Notes: a model not told the origin generated them from the sequence alone. Shown: positions 48,535 to 57,906, counted from the first letter of the stretch. The stretch: DNA of 64,000 bases from UBA964 sp037444685 (GCA_037444685.1 JBBILX010000012.1:1-64000); one strand, 5' to 3'. Translations and numbers: made by a program.

Positions 48535-48921
48535 GTGAGTCTCGCCAGTCATCGTCGCCTTGTCGTTGGGTTGTCACTGTTCGCGTTCCTGTGTGCGAGC
48601 GTGCCGGGCACCGCATGGGCCGGCCAGATCGGCACGCGGGCGGCGATCGCCGCGCAGATTCCTGCGGACTCGCTCGCGCGCGTCAGCGCAGTGCTCGCGC
48701 GTGACGACGTCAGGGACCGTCTGGTGGCCCTCGGCGTCGATCCTGCCGACGCGGCCCGCCGGGTAGCGGCCCTGACGCCCGCCGAGGCGGCTCGCCTCGC
48801 CGAGCGGCTCGAGCGCGCCCCGGCCGGCGACGACGTGCTCGGCATCCCCGGCATCGCGTTCCTCTTCCTGCTTGCGCTCGAGTTCACCGGCACGATCGAC
48901 ATCTTCAAGAAAGTGCCGTGA
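48535..48921 (+). CDS. PA2779-family small exported membrane protein
   Basis: A 128-residue protein starting at GTG 48535, with GGAGG 6 bases upstream. It has a signal-like N-terminus (LVVGLSLFAFLCASVPGTAWA), the family block VLARDDVRDRLVALGVDPADAARRVAALTPAEAARL, and a C-terminal hydrophobic stretch (GIPGIAFLFLLALEFTG). The family is always next to a PA2778-type cysteine peptidase in gammaproteobacteria; the function is not established. The stop overlaps the start of that partner (TGATG). Confidence 0.8.
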   Translation: MSLASHRRLVVGLSLFAFLCASVPGTAWAGQIGTRAAIAAQIPADSLARVSAVLARDDVRDRLVALGVDPADAARRVAALTPAEAARLAERLERAPAGDDVLGIPGIAFLFLLALEFTGTIDIFKKVP

Positions 48922-49697
48922 TGCGCGCCGCGCTGACGGCCGCCGCAGCCCTGCTGCTGGCGACCGACTGCGCGACGGCCCCGCGCATGTCGACGCCGCG
49001 GCCCGCCGGGGCCGCGCCCCGGGTGGAACTCGGGCAGGTGCCATTCCACGCGCAGCGCCGCTACCAGTGCGGTCCGGCGGCGCTCTCGACCGAGCTCGCG
49101 CCAGCGGGTGTCACCGTCGACCCCGATCGCCTGGTCGGCGACGTCTACCTGCCGGACCGACGCGGCAGCCTGCAGACCGAGCTCGTGGCCGCGGTGCGCC
49201 GCCGCGACCTGCTCGCCTACGAGCGCGAGCCGACGCTCGAGTCACTCGTGCGCGAGCTCGAGGCGGGCCGACCTGCCCTCGTGCTGCAGAACCTCGGCGC
49301 GCAGGCATGGCCGCGCTGGCATTACGCCGTCGTCGTCGGATACGACATTGACCGTGACGTGATCGTGCTGCGCTCGGGCATACGCGCGAGAGTCGTGATG
49401 AGGCGCGCGAGATTCGAGACGACCTGGCGTCGCGGCGGTGGCTGGGCCATCGTCGTGGCGCGGCCCGAGGACGTGCCGAAGAGCGCGCGTCCGCTGCGCT
49501 TCGTGAGCGGGGCTCACTGCCGGTGCGGTGGATGCGATCGTGCTCAACAACCTCGCGGATCTGCTCGGCAGGCGCGGCTGCCGGACGGCTGCGCTGCACC
49601 TGCCCGAGCGCGCCGAGGCCATCGCACCGGGCGGGCAGATCGCGGCGGCCGTCGCGATCACGCGGCGCGAAATCGGGCTGCAGCCTTCAGTGCCTGA
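48921..49697 (+). CDS. PA2778-family C39-like cysteine peptidase, TPR half degraded
   Basis: The N-terminal papain-like C39 domain is intact: lipobox-like ATDCA near residue 18, VPFHAQRRYQCGPAALS with the catalytic Cys, and WPRWHYAVVVGYD with the catalytic His. Intact relatives continue with several TPR repeats. Here homology stops after PLRFVSG (about 49508), and the remaining 60 codons of this frame are Arg-rich junk. A TPR-like remnant continues in the +1 frame. The peptidase may still be made but lacks the TPR part. Its end also overlaps the convergent metalloprotease gene. Confidence 0.7.
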   Translation: MRAALTAAAALLLATDCATAPRMSTPRPAGAAPRVELGQVPFHAQRRYQCGPAALSTELAPAGVTVDPDRLVGDVYLPDRRGSLQTELVAAVRRRDLLAYEREPTLESLVRELEAGRPALVLQNLGAQAWPRWHYAVVVGYDIDRDVIVLRSGIRARVVMRRARFETTWRRGGGWAIVVARPEDVPKSARPLRFVSGAHCRCGGCDRAQQPRGSARQARLPDGCAAPARARRGHRTGRADRGGRRDHAARNRAAAFSA

Positions 49698-49722
49698 GCC
49701 GGCCGATTGCGCCGTGCCGTGA
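49507..49722 (+). pseudogene. Frameshifted remnant of the PA2778 TPR domain
   Basis: In the +1 frame relative to the peptidase gene, the sequence reads AGAVDAIVLNNLADLLGRRGC followed by AERAEAIAPGGQIAAAVAITR-like residues. This matches the last TPR unit of PA2778 relatives (NNLA..L...G). The earlier TPR units expected between the peptidase domain and this one are missing, so both a deletion of roughly 70-80 codons and a frame change have occurred. It ends at 49722, inside the convergent gene. Confidence 0.5.
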
Positions 49723-51751
49723 GTCTCGCCAGCGACAGCAGTGTCGCGAGCGCCCAGAGCTCCAGTCCGCCCATCCGTCCACCCCCACCGCCCGAGCCGC
49801 CGCCGCTCGCCGCACCCGGCGGAGGACCCGCGACCTGGACGTTGAACTCGAGCCGGGCCTCGTTGTCGCCGGGCGACGGATCGCCGAGGCTGGCCGTGAC
49901 GTTCGTCGCGACCGCGAGCGTGCCGGCCTGATCGGCTCGCAGACGCAGCGTCACGAGGGCCGAGTCGCCTGCCGCGAGCGCGACCGGCGTGCAGCGGACC
50001 GCACCGGCATCGAGCGTGCAGCCGAGCGTGTTGGCGGTGACCGAGGCGACCGCGAGCCCGGTGGGCAGCTCGAAGCGCAGGCGCGCGTCGGCGGCGGACT
50101 CGCCCGACAGGTGGCGCACGGTCGCCGTCAGGTCAGTGGCTGCGCCGACGTTCAGCGCACTGGCCGATGCCGTGAGCGTGACGGCCAGATCCGCGCTCGG
50201 CTCGATCACGAACGTGGCGCTCGCCGAGTCGTTGCCGGCGATCGCGTCATTGGCCGCGGTCAAGGCGACAACCGCCGTGGCGGTCCCGGCCTGCCGGCCG
50301 GTGAGATTGACGGTGATCGCGCGGCTCGCCTGCGGCGCCAGCGAACCGACCGCGCAGGTCGCGGCGCCTGCCGAGAGCGCGCAGGGGCTGCCCTCGAGGC
50401 TCACGGCGTTGAGCGTGAGCTCGGCGGGCACCGTGATCCGGGCGCTGACCGCGTCGACCTGCCGCACGCCGACGGATCGCACAGTGAAGCCATAGTCGAA
50501 CGACGCGCCGCGCAGTTGCCGCGCCGGCGCCGGCAGGTCCGGTGTCGCGTCGGCGACGCTGAGCGGCACGATGCAGCTCGCCGCCTCGACGACCGGGCGG
50601 ATCGCCGCGAGGCTGCAGGCGGAGAACTGGTCGCTGCCGTTGAGCCGGGGCGCCATCAGGAAGGTCAGCGGAGTTGCCTCGCAGCCGGAGCCGCTCTCGC
50701 CATCATGCAGCGCGCCGAAGTTGTGCCCGAGTTCGTGCGCGACCACGAGCGACGCCGTGGTCGACGACGGCGACAGCGCCTGCGACAGGCTCGCACCGAA
50801 GCGCGTCCGACACGGCGTGCCGATGTAGGCAACGCCGACGGTCGTGCCGTCGAGGTCGCGGCCCGTCATCAGGTGCGTCAGGCCACGCGCAATCTGCGCC
50901 GGCGTCGCCTGGCGCCAGCTGCCGAGCTCATCGAGCAGCGTATTGGGAGTCGTCGTCGCGGTGAACGGATCGTCCGGACTGCGGAACACCGTCACCGAGG
51001 TCACGAGGATCCTCACGTCGACCTGGGCCGCGAAGATGCCGTCGACGATGTTCATCCGTGTGGCGATCGCCTGTTCCGGAGTCAGGCCGCCCGAGAACGC
51101 AAGCTGGCTGAATTCGTAGTCGCCGACCACGGCGACCTCGATCTGGCGCGACGGCAGGGTCGCAGCCGCACTCGCCGCCTGCAGGTCGCCGCTCAAGGCC
51201 GCGTACTGCTGCTGCGCCGTGCGACCTCCGCGCGCGACGTCGGCGAGCGTGACCGTACCGCAGGTCGCACCACCGACCGGCAGCAGCACGTCGGCGAGCC
51301 GATAGACCACCGGTGCGCTGCCGACGGCCGCGAGCGGCTCGATCGCCGTGTCGGCCAGTGCATGGGCAGGCTCGACCGCATAGACGTCGTGCCCGTCCGA
51401 GAACATGCCATAGAGACCGGCGGGCGTGCGCGTCAGGCGAACCCATGAGCCCGGTGCCCCGCGCAGCCGCCCCTGCAGTGCTTCGACGCCCGGTAGGCGG
51501 CTCGGCGTGACGAAGCTCAGGCGCTCGTTGCGCTCGAGCTCGAGTTCGAAGCGCCGCCCGTAGGCTTCGAAAGCGCGCGGCCGGCCGGCACCGTCGACAC
51601 GGAGTTCTGCGAGCGCCTCGTGATGCAGCACGCGCGCGCGCGCCGGCGTCTCGGCGGCGCGCGTCGCCGGCGCGGCCGCCACGAGCAGCGAGCCGGCCAG
51701 TACCACCGCCGTCATCCACGAGGGGCGGAGTCCGGGAACTGGGCCTGACAT
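49658..51751 (-). CDS. Secreted reprolysin-like metalloprotease with GlyGly-CTERM-like tail
   Basis: A 697-residue secreted protein. A signal peptide follows ATG 51751 (TAVVLAGSLLVAAAPATRAA). A propeptide-like region extends to about 190, then a metzincin domain with HELGHNFGALHD near residue 336 and a likely Met-turn in LTFLMAPRLNG. Two Ig-like repeats of the CARDB/DUF11 type lie at about 410-650 (each with an SPGDNEARLEFNVQV-like end). The C-terminus has SGGGSGGGGGRMGGLELW, a hydrophobic helix and basic residues, the layout of a rhombosortase-type sorting signal. The upstream in-frame extension lies inside antisense uvrA and is rejected. Confidence 0.85.
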   Translation of the reverse strand: MSGPVPGLRPSWMTAVVLAGSLLVAAAPATRAAETPARARVLHHEALAELRVDGAGRPRAFEAYGRRFELELERNERLSFVTPSRLPGVEALQGRLRGAPGSWVRLTRTPAGLYGMFSDGHDVYAVEPAHALADTAIEPLAAVGSAPVVYRLADVLLPVGGATCGTVTLADVARGGRTAQQQYAALSGDLQAASAAATLPSRQIEVAVVGDYEFSQLAFSGGLTPEQAIATRMNIVDGIFAAQVDVRILVTSVTVFRSPDDPFTATTTPNTLLDELGSWRQATPAQIARGLTHLMTGRDLDGTTVGVAYIGTPCRTRFGASLSQALSPSSTTASLVVAHELGHNFGALHDGESGSGCEATPLTFLMAPRLNGSDQFSACSLAAIRPVVEAASCIVPLSVADATPDLPAPARQLRGASFDYGFTVRSVGVRQVDAVSARITVPAELTLNAVSLEGSPCALSAGAATCAVGSLAPQASRAITVNLTGRQAGTATAVVALTAANDAIAGNDSASATFVIEPSADLAVTLTASASALNVGAATDLTATVRHLSGESAADARLRFELPTGLAVASVTANTLGCTLDAGAVRCTPVALAAGDSALVTLRLRADQAGTLAVATNVTASLGDPSPGDNEARLEFNVQVAGPPPGAASGGGSGGGGGRMGGLELWALATLLSLARLTARRNRPAQALKAAARFRAA

Positions 51752-51824
51752 GGCGGCAGCGTAACGCGGACCGCGGCCGGGCGGGGGACCTGATTCACAC
51801 CCCGCTCGACCTCGCCAGGCGACG

Positions 51825-54716
51825 CTAGGCGCCGCGGGACAGGGGCGCCCTGCGCGGCCTGTCTGCCTGTGGCGACAACACCGCGCCGAGATGGCGACCG
51901 GTGTGTGAAGCGGGCTCCGCGGCGATCTGTTCCGGCGTGCCCACGGCGACCACGCGACCGCCACCCTCGCCACCCTCCGGACCGAGGTCGATAATCCAGT
52001 CCGCCGTCTTGATGACATCGAGGTTGTGCTCGATGACGACCACGGTGTTGCCCTCGTCGCGCAGCCGGTGCAGCACCGCGAGCAGCTGCGCGACGTCGTG
52101 GAAGTGCAGTCCGGTCGTCGGTTCGTCGAGGATGTAGAGCGTGCGACCGGTGGCGCGCTTGGCCAGTTCGCGCGCGAGCTTGATGCGCTGGGCCTCACCG
52201 CCGGAGAGCGACGTGGCGTTCTGCCCGAGGCGAAGGTAGCCGAGACCGACATCCATCAACGTCTGCAGTCGCGGCCGGACCGAGGGAATGTTCTGGAAGA
52301 ACTTCAGCGCGTCCTCGACCGTCATCTCGAGCGCCTCGTGGATGTTGCGACCGCGCCAGCGGATCTCGAGCGTCTCGCGGTTGTAGCGCTGCCCGCGGCA
52401 GACGTCGCAGGGCACGTGGACGTCCGGCAGGAAGTGCATCTCGACCTTGATGACCCCGTCTCCCTGACAGGCCTCGCAGCGCCCGCCGCGGACGTTGAAG
52501 CTGAAGCGGCCCGCGTCGTAGCCTCGCGCCCGCGCCTCTGGCACCTGCGCGAACAGCTCGCGCAGGCCCGTGAAGAGTCCCGTGTAGGTCGCCGGATTCG
52601 AGCGCGGCGTGCGCCCGATCGGACTCTGATCGATGTCGATGACGCGGTCGATGTGCTCGAGACCCTCGATGCGGTCGACCGGGGTGCCGTCGCCGGAGCG
52701 GTGATCGAGCCAGGCGCGCACATAGCGCAGCAGCGTGTCGTTGATCAGCGTGGACTTGCCCGAGCCCGACACGCCCGTGACGCAGGTCAGCAGACCGACC
52801 GGTATCTCCACGGTCACCTCGCGCAGGTTGTTGCCGCGCGCGCCGACGATCCGCAGCCGCCGCGCGCTCGCAATCGCGCTCGGCGAGCGCAGCCTGGGCC
52901 GGTCGACCCGGCGGCGGCCCGCGAGATAATCGCCCGTCAGCGAGCCGGCGCTTGCCTCGATATCGCTCGGGGTGCCTTCGGCGACGATGGCGCCGCCGTG
53001 CACGCCCGCGCCGGGTCCGAGATCGACGACCCAGTCGGCGGAGCGGATTGCGTCCTCGTCGTGCTCGACGACGATCACGGTGTTGCCGAGGTCACGCAGG
53101 CGCTTGAGCGTGTCGAGCAGCCGCGCGTTGTCGCGCTGATGCAGGCCGATCGACGGCTCGTCGAGGATGTACATCACTCCGGTCAGGCCCGAGCCGATCT
53201 GGCTCGCGAGACGGATCCGCTGTGCTTCCCCGCCCGAGAGCGTATCAGCGCTGCGATCGAGCGTGAGGTAGTCGAGGCCGACGTCGACGAGGAAGCGCAG
53301 TCGGTCGCGCACCTCCTTGACGATGCGCTGCGCGACCTCGCCGCGCCAGCCCCGCAATTCGAGCGTCTCGAACAGCGCCAGCGAACGCGCTACCGGGAGT
53401 GCGGCAACGTCGACGATGCTGCGGTCGGCGACGAAGACATGGCGTGCCGTGCGGTTGAGGCGCGAGCCGGCGCACTCGGGACACGGCTGGGTGCCGCGAT
53501 ACTTGGCCAGCTCCTCGCGGACCGTCGCCGACCCAGTCTCGCGCCAGCGGCGTTCGAGATTCGGCACGACTCCCTCGAAAGCATGGCGACGCCGCGACAG
53601 CCGGCCCTGCGCTTCCGGATAACGGAACTCGATGACCTCCTCGCCGCTGCCGTAGAGCAGCACGCGCTGCACTGGTGGCGGCAGATCCGTCCACGGTTGC
53701 TCGATGTCGAAGCCGTAGTGCCTCGCGAGCGACTGGATCATGTGGAAGTAGAGGCTGTTGCGCCGGTCCCAGCCGCGGACCGCTCCGCCGGCCAGCGACA
53801 GGTGCGGATGCGCGACGATGCGCGCCGGATCGAAGAACTCGCGAAAGCCGAGCCCGTCGCAAGCGGGGCAGGCTCCAGAGGGACTGTTGAACGAAAACAC
53901 CTTGGGCTCGAGCAGCGGCACGCTGTAGCCGCACTCGGGGCAGGCATGCCGGTTCGAGAAGACGAGTTCTTCAGCGAAGCTCGCCGCGCCGGCGTCGCCG
54001 GACGCGATCGGCGCGACCCGCGCGACACCACCGCCGAGTCCGAGCGCCGTCTCGAACGACTCGGCGAGCCGCTGTGCGACATCGGCGCGTACGCGAAAGC
54101 GGTCGACCACCGCCTCGATGCTGTGCTTGCGGCGCGGGTCGAGTCGTGGGGTTGCATCGAGTTCGAACACGCGCCCATCGATGCGCGCGCGGACATAACC
54201 CTGACCACGCAGCGTCTCGAGGATCTCGAGGTGCTCGCCCTTGCGGTCGACGATCACGGGCGCGAGCAGCATCGCGGCGGCACCTTCCGGCAGCCTGAGG
54301 ACCTGGTCGACCATCTGGCTGACGGTCTGCGCCGCCAGATCGACGCCGTGATCGGGGCAGCGGGGCACGCCGGCCCGCGCGTACAGGAGCCGCAGATAGT
54401 CGTAGATCTCCGTCACCGTGCCGACCGTGGAGCGCGGATTGTGTGAGGCCGCCTTCTGCTCGATGGCGATGGCCGGCGACAGACCTTCGATACTGTCGAC
54501 GTCGGGCTTGTCCATCATCGAGAGGAACTGCCGCGCGTACGCCGACAACGACTCGACGTAGCGGCGCTGGCCCTCCGCGTAGAGCGTGTCGAATGCGAGC
54601 GAGGACTTGCCCGAACCCGACAGGCCCGTGATCACGATCAGCCGCTCGCGTGGCAGGTCGAGATCGAGGTTGCGCAGGTTGTGCGTCCGCGCGCCACGGA
54701 TCCGGATGAGCTGCAT
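51825..54716 (-). CDS. uvrA: Excinuclease ABC subunit A
   Basis: The damage-recognition ATPase of nucleotide excision repair. It has 963 residues, full length. Walker A motifs GLSGSGKSSLAFDT (about 31-44) and GVSGSGKSTLINDT (about 648-661), two ABC signature LSGGEAQRI(R/K)LA segments, and zinc modules CPECG...CPACDGLGF and CEACQGDG...CDVCRGQRY are intact. It is divergent from ssb, the arrangement seen in E. coli. I do not see a LexA box in the gap. Confidence 0.98.
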   Translation of the reverse strand: MQLIRIRGARTHNLRNLDLDLPRERLIVITGLSGSGKSSLAFDTLYAEGQRRYVESLSAYARQFLSMMDKPDVDSIEGLSPAIAIEQKAASHNPRSTVGTVTEIYDYLRLLYARAGVPRCPDHGVDLAAQTVSQMVDQVLRLPEGAAAMLLAPVIVDRKGEHLEILETLRGQGYVRARIDGRVFELDATPRLDPRRKHSIEAVVDRFRVRADVAQRLAESFETALGLGGGVARVAPIASGDAGAASFAEELVFSNRHACPECGYSVPLLEPKVFSFNSPSGACPACDGLGFREFFDPARIVAHPHLSLAGGAVRGWDRRNSLYFHMIQSLARHYGFDIEQPWTDLPPPVQRVLLYGSGEEVIEFRYPEAQGRLSRRRHAFEGVVPNLERRWRETGSATVREELAKYRGTQPCPECAGSRLNRTARHVFVADRSIVDVAALPVARSLALFETLELRGWRGEVAQRIVKEVRDRLRFLVDVGLDYLTLDRSADTLSGGEAQRIRLASQIGSGLTGVMYILDEPSIGLHQRDNARLLDTLKRLRDLGNTVIVVEHDEDAIRSADWVVDLGPGAGVHGGAIVAEGTPSDIEASAGSLTGDYLAGRRRVDRPRLRSPSAIASARRLRIVGARGNNLREVTVEIPVGLLTCVTGVSGSGKSTLINDTLLRYVRAWLDHRSGDGTPVDRIEGLEHIDRVIDIDQSPIGRTPRSNPATYTGLFTGLRELFAQVPEARARGYDAGRFSFNVRGGRCEACQGDGVIKVEMHFLPDVHVPCDVCRGQRYNRETLEIRWRGRNIHEALEMTVEDALKFFQNIPSVRPRLQTLMDVGLGYLRLGQNATSLSGGEAQRIKLARELAKRATGRTLYILDEPTTGLHFHDVAQLLAVLHRLRDEGNTVVVIEHNLDVIKTADWIIDLGPEGGEGGGRVVAVGTPEQIAAEPASHTGRHLGAVLSPQADRPRRAPLSRGA

Positions 54717-54896
54717 GATGGTCCGTCGCTGCTGTGGGCCAGCCGGCTAGTGTAGCGACCAAGGTCAGGCAGCGCATTTGCCTGCGTTCCGGGCGAATTC
54801 GCGGGCTGCTGCGGCGGGTCGCCACGGTAGAATGGCAGGGCGTACCAGCCCGACAGGGCCCCTCACCAGGCCATCCCAGCAGCGAAGGAAATCTCC

Positions 54897-55382
54897 ATGG
54901 CGCGCGGCATCAACAAAGTCATCCTGATCGGCAATCTCGGGCAAGACCCTGAGACCAAGGCCATGCCCTCGGGCACCGCCGTCTGCAATCTGCGCATCGC
55001 CACGAGCGAGAGCTGGAAGGACAAGCAGACCGGCGAGATGAAGGAACAGACCGAGTGGCACACGGTCGCGATGTTCGGTCGCCTCGCCGAGATCGCCGGC
55101 GAATACCTGCGCAAGGGGTCCCAGGTGTACATCGAGGGCCGCCTGCGCACCCGCAAATGGCAGGACAAGAACGGGAACGACCGGTACACCACCGAGATCG
55201 TCGCGAGCGACATGCAGATGCTCGGCGGCCGGGGCGGTGGCATGGGCAGCGGCTATTCTGAGGGCGCTCGCACCGACAGCAGCCGCACCGCCCGTTCCGA
55301 GTCACGCGGCGGCGACGAGTACGGCGAACCGGTGCGATCGAGCGCCGAGCGGGACGAGTTCGACGATGAGATTCCGTTTTGA
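54897..55382 (+). CDS. ssb: Single-stranded DNA-binding protein
   Basis: SSB has 161 residues. The OB fold (1-110) begins MARGINKVILIGNLGQDPETK and includes TEWHTVAMFGRLAEIAGEYLRKGSQVYIEG. A Gly/Ser/Arg-rich linker follows, and the acidic tip ends DEFDDEIPF, the docking site for SSB-interacting proteins. A TAGAAT at 54828-54833 may be its -10, but no good -35 is seen. Divergent from uvrA. Confidence 0.97.
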   Translation: MARGINKVILIGNLGQDPETKAMPSGTAVCNLRIATSESWKDKQTGEMKEQTEWHTVAMFGRLAEIAGEYLRKGSQVYIEGRLRTRKWQDKNGNDRYTTEIVASDMQMLGGRGGGMGSGYSEGARTDSSRTARSESRGGDEYGEPVRSSAERDEFDDEIPF

Positions 55383-55411
55383 GCGCGCGCCCAGTCTCCC
55401 GCGCAAGATAT

Positions 55412-55431
55412 TGATAGGGCTATCATTTTTT
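55412..55431 (+). terminator. Short AT-rich terminator after ssb
   Basis: TGATA-GGGC-TATCA followed by six T residues, 30 bases after the ssb stop. The stem is weak (5 bp) but is framed by an outer inverted repeat GTCTCCC (55394-55400) / GGGAGAC (55439-55445), which stands out in this GC-rich sequence. Confidence 0.5.
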
Positions 55432-55516
55432 CAGCACTGGGAGACGCTGGCCGCGCCGCGCCCGGTACCCTGGCACCGCCAAAAGGAGTATCGTCAGCGG
55501 TTCGGAACGGAGCGCA

Positions 55517-56881
55517 ATGCCAGGGCATTACTACATCCGGACTTTCGGCTGCCAGATGAACGAGTACGATTCCGCGAAGATCGCGGATCTGCTCTCCACG
55601 GCCATCGGTCTGACGGCAACGGACGATCCCGGCCGCGCCGATTTCCTGATCGTCAACACGTGCTCGGTGCGCGAGAAGGCGCAGGAGAAGGTCTTCTCGC
55701 TGCTTGGCGAGTGGCGCGCGCTCAAGCAGCGGCGGCCCGGCGTCATCATCGGTGTCGGCGGCTGCGTCGCGAGTCAGGAGGGCGAGGCCATCACCGAGCG
55801 AGCGCCGTTCGTCGATCTCGTGTTCGGGCCGCAGACGCTGCATCGCCTACCCGAGATGGTGGCTGAACTGGGCGGCCACGGTCGGCCGGTCGTGGACGTC
55901 TCCTTCCCTGAAATAGAGAAATTCGACAACCTGCCACCGCCGCGCGCCGAGGGCGCGACGGCCTTCGTCTCGATCATGGAAGGCTGCAGCAAGTACTGCA
56001 GCTTTTGTGTCGTGCCGTACACGCGCGGCGAAGAGATCAGCCGGCCATTCGATGCGGTCCTCGAGGAGGTGCGCGCGCTCGCTGTCCAGGGCGTTCGTGA
56101 GGTCACTCTGCTCGGTCAGAACGTCAACGCCTACGCAGGGCCCATGGCCGACGGCGCCGTCGTCGATCTGGCCACGCTGATCCACCACGTGGCGCGCGTG
56201 CCCGGCATTGAACGGATCCGCTTCACGACCTCGCATCCGCTCGATTTCGACGACAGCCTGATCGAGGCCTACGCGAACGTCCCGCAGCTTGCGCGGCACC
56301 TGCACCTGCCGGTCCAGTCGGGTTCGGACCGGATACTCGCGTTGATGAAGCGCGGCTACACCTCGCTCGAGTTCAAGGACAAGATCCGGCGGCTGCGCGC
56401 CGCGAGTCCCGGCATCTCGGTCGGTTCGGACTTCATCGTCGGATTTCCCGGCGAGACGGAGCGCGATTTCGAGGCGACGCTCGCGCTGGTTCGCGATCTC
56501 GAGATCGACCAGTCGTTCAGCTTCGTCTACAGCCGTCGTCCGGGCACGCCTGCCGCTTCGCTGCCCGACGACGTCCCCGAGGACGAGAAGCTCGCGCGTC
56601 TAGCGCGACTGCAGTCGCTGCTGTCCGAGCAGACACAGCGCATCAGCGAGCGCATGGTCGGCACCATGCAACGGGTGCTCGTGGAGCGCGCTGCAAAGCG
56701 CGACGCCAGCGAGCTCGCCGGCCGCACCGAGAACAATCGTTGGGTCAACTTTCCAGGCCCGGCGCGGCTCATGCACCAGTTCGTCGACGTCTTGATCACC
56801 GAGGCCAGGCCGCATTCGTTGCGCGGGCGCATTGCGTCGCAGCGGGTGACGGGTGAATCGCCCTTGCGGGTATCCGCTTGA
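55517..56881 (+). CDS. miaB: tRNA-i6A37 methylthiotransferase MiaB
   Basis: Radical-SAM enzyme adding the 2-methylthio group to isopentenyl-A37 of tRNAs reading UNN codons. It has 454 residues. The N-terminal UPF0004 domain has the second-cluster cysteines (TFGCQMNEYDS, NTCSVREKA, GGCVASQEG). The radical-SAM motif is GCSKYCSFCVVPYTRG. A TRAM domain follows at the C-terminus (about 380-445). It begins the classic miaB-phoH-ybeY-corC-lnt run; phoH overlaps its stop. Confidence 0.97.
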   Translation: MPGHYYIRTFGCQMNEYDSAKIADLLSTAIGLTATDDPGRADFLIVNTCSVREKAQEKVFSLLGEWRALKQRRPGVIIGVGGCVASQEGEAITERAPFVDLVFGPQTLHRLPEMVAELGGHGRPVVDVSFPEIEKFDNLPPPRAEGATAFVSIMEGCSKYCSFCVVPYTRGEEISRPFDAVLEEVRALAVQGVREVTLLGQNVNAYAGPMADGAVVDLATLIHHVARVPGIERIRFTTSHPLDFDDSLIEAYANVPQLARHLHLPVQSGSDRILALMKRGYTSLEFKDKIRRLRAASPGISVGSDFIVGFPGETERDFEATLALVRDLEIDQSFSFVYSRRPGTPAASLPDDVPEDEKLARLARLQSLLSEQTQRISERMVGTMQRVLVERAAKRDASELAGRTENNRWVNFPGPARLMHQFVDVLITEARPHSLRGRIASQRVTGESPLRVSA

Positions 56882-57906
56882 GTACCGGCCCCGTCACGGA
56901 TGCGGCCGAACAGGCTGTGGAGCGCGAGTTCGACCTTCTGCCAGCCGACAATGAGCGGCTCGCATCGGTGTGTGGCCCGCTCGACGAGAACCTGCGCCTT
57001 ATCGAGAGCCGGCTTGGCGTCGAGCTGCGGCGGCGCGGCAACCGCTTCCGCGTGCTCGGCGAGCGTGTCCCGCAGGCGCGGGCCGAAGGCGTGATCCGCG
57101 ACTTGTTCCGGCGCTCGGGCGACGAACCCGTCACGGCCGAGAGCGTGCACCTCGCGCTACGCGAGCATGAGGAACCGGTCGTGGACACCACCACCGACAC
57201 CGCGGGGACGCCGTCGGCCGCCGCTGCCGCGGATGCGCTCGCCGTGCGCACGCTGCGCGGCCAGATCCGGGCGCGCGGCGCGAACCAGCGGGACTACCTC
57301 GCGCTGATCCGCCGCCGTGACCTGACTTTCGGCGTCGGCCCAGCCGGCACGGGCAAGACCTACCTGGCGGTCGCGTGCGCCGTCGAAGCGTTGCAGGCGG
57401 AGCGCGTGCGGCGCATCGTGCTGGTGCGGCCGGCCGTCGAGGCCGGCGAGCGCCTCGGCTTCCTGCCGGGCGACCTGACACAGAAGGTCGATCCCTACCT
57501 GCGGCCGATGTACGATGCGCTCTACGAGATGATGGGCTTCGACCGCGTCGCCAAGCTCATCGAGCGCAGTGTGATCGAGGTTGCACCCCTCGCGTTCATG
57601 CGCGGCCGGTCGCTCAACGACTCTTTCATCATCCTCGACGAAGCGCAGAACACGACGGTCGAGCAGATGAAGATGTTCCTGACGCGCATCGGTTTTGGCT
57701 CGAAAGCGGTCGTGACCGGCGACGTCACGCAGACCGATCTGCCGGCGGGAAAGATGTCCGGCTTGCGGCACGTCATCGAAGTGCTGCGCCACGTCGAGGG
57801 CGTCGGCTTCCAGTTCTTCGAGGCTCGCGACGTCGTGCGCCACCCGCTCGTGCAGCGCATCGTGCAGGCCTACGACGCCGCGCCGCCGGGGGGCGACCGT
57901 CCATGA
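56878..57906 (+). CDS. ybeZ: PhoH-like ATPase (YbeZ)
   Basis: A 342-residue P-loop ATPase linked to RNA and ribosome maturation with YbeY. Walker A GPAGTGKTYLA starts near residue 153, and Walker B FIILDEAQNTT and RIGFGSKAVVTGD follow. I start at TTG 56878, overlapping the miaB stop; a GTG about 13 codons later is the only nearby alternative. The gene overlaps ybeY by 4 bases. Confidence 0.94.
   Translation: MSTGPVTDAAEQAVEREFDLLPADNERLASVCGPLDENLRLIESRLGVELRRRGNRFRVLGERVPQARAEGVIRDLFRRSGDEPVTAESVHLALREHEEPVVDTTTDTAGTPSAAAAADALAVRTLRGQIRARGANQRDYLALIRRRDLTFGVGPAGTGKTYLAVACAVEALQAERVRRIVLVRPAVEAGERLGFLPGDLTQKVDPYLRPMYDALYEMMGFDRVAKLIERSVIEVAPLAFMRGRSLNDSFIILDEAQNTTVEQMKMFLTRIGFGSKAVVTGDVTQTDLPAGKMSGLRHVIEVLRHVEGVGFQFFEARDVVRHPLVQRIVQAYDAAPPGGDRP

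Noticed and set aside
49658..52252. Extending the metalloprotease to an 864-codon frame
   Set aside because: The first 167 codons lie inside uvrA in antisense and are Ser/Arg-rich. A proper signal peptide begins at 51751.
54717..54896. A LexA (SOS) box between uvrA and ssb, as in E. coli
   Set aside because: No CTGT-N8-ACAG match or close variant could be found in the gap.
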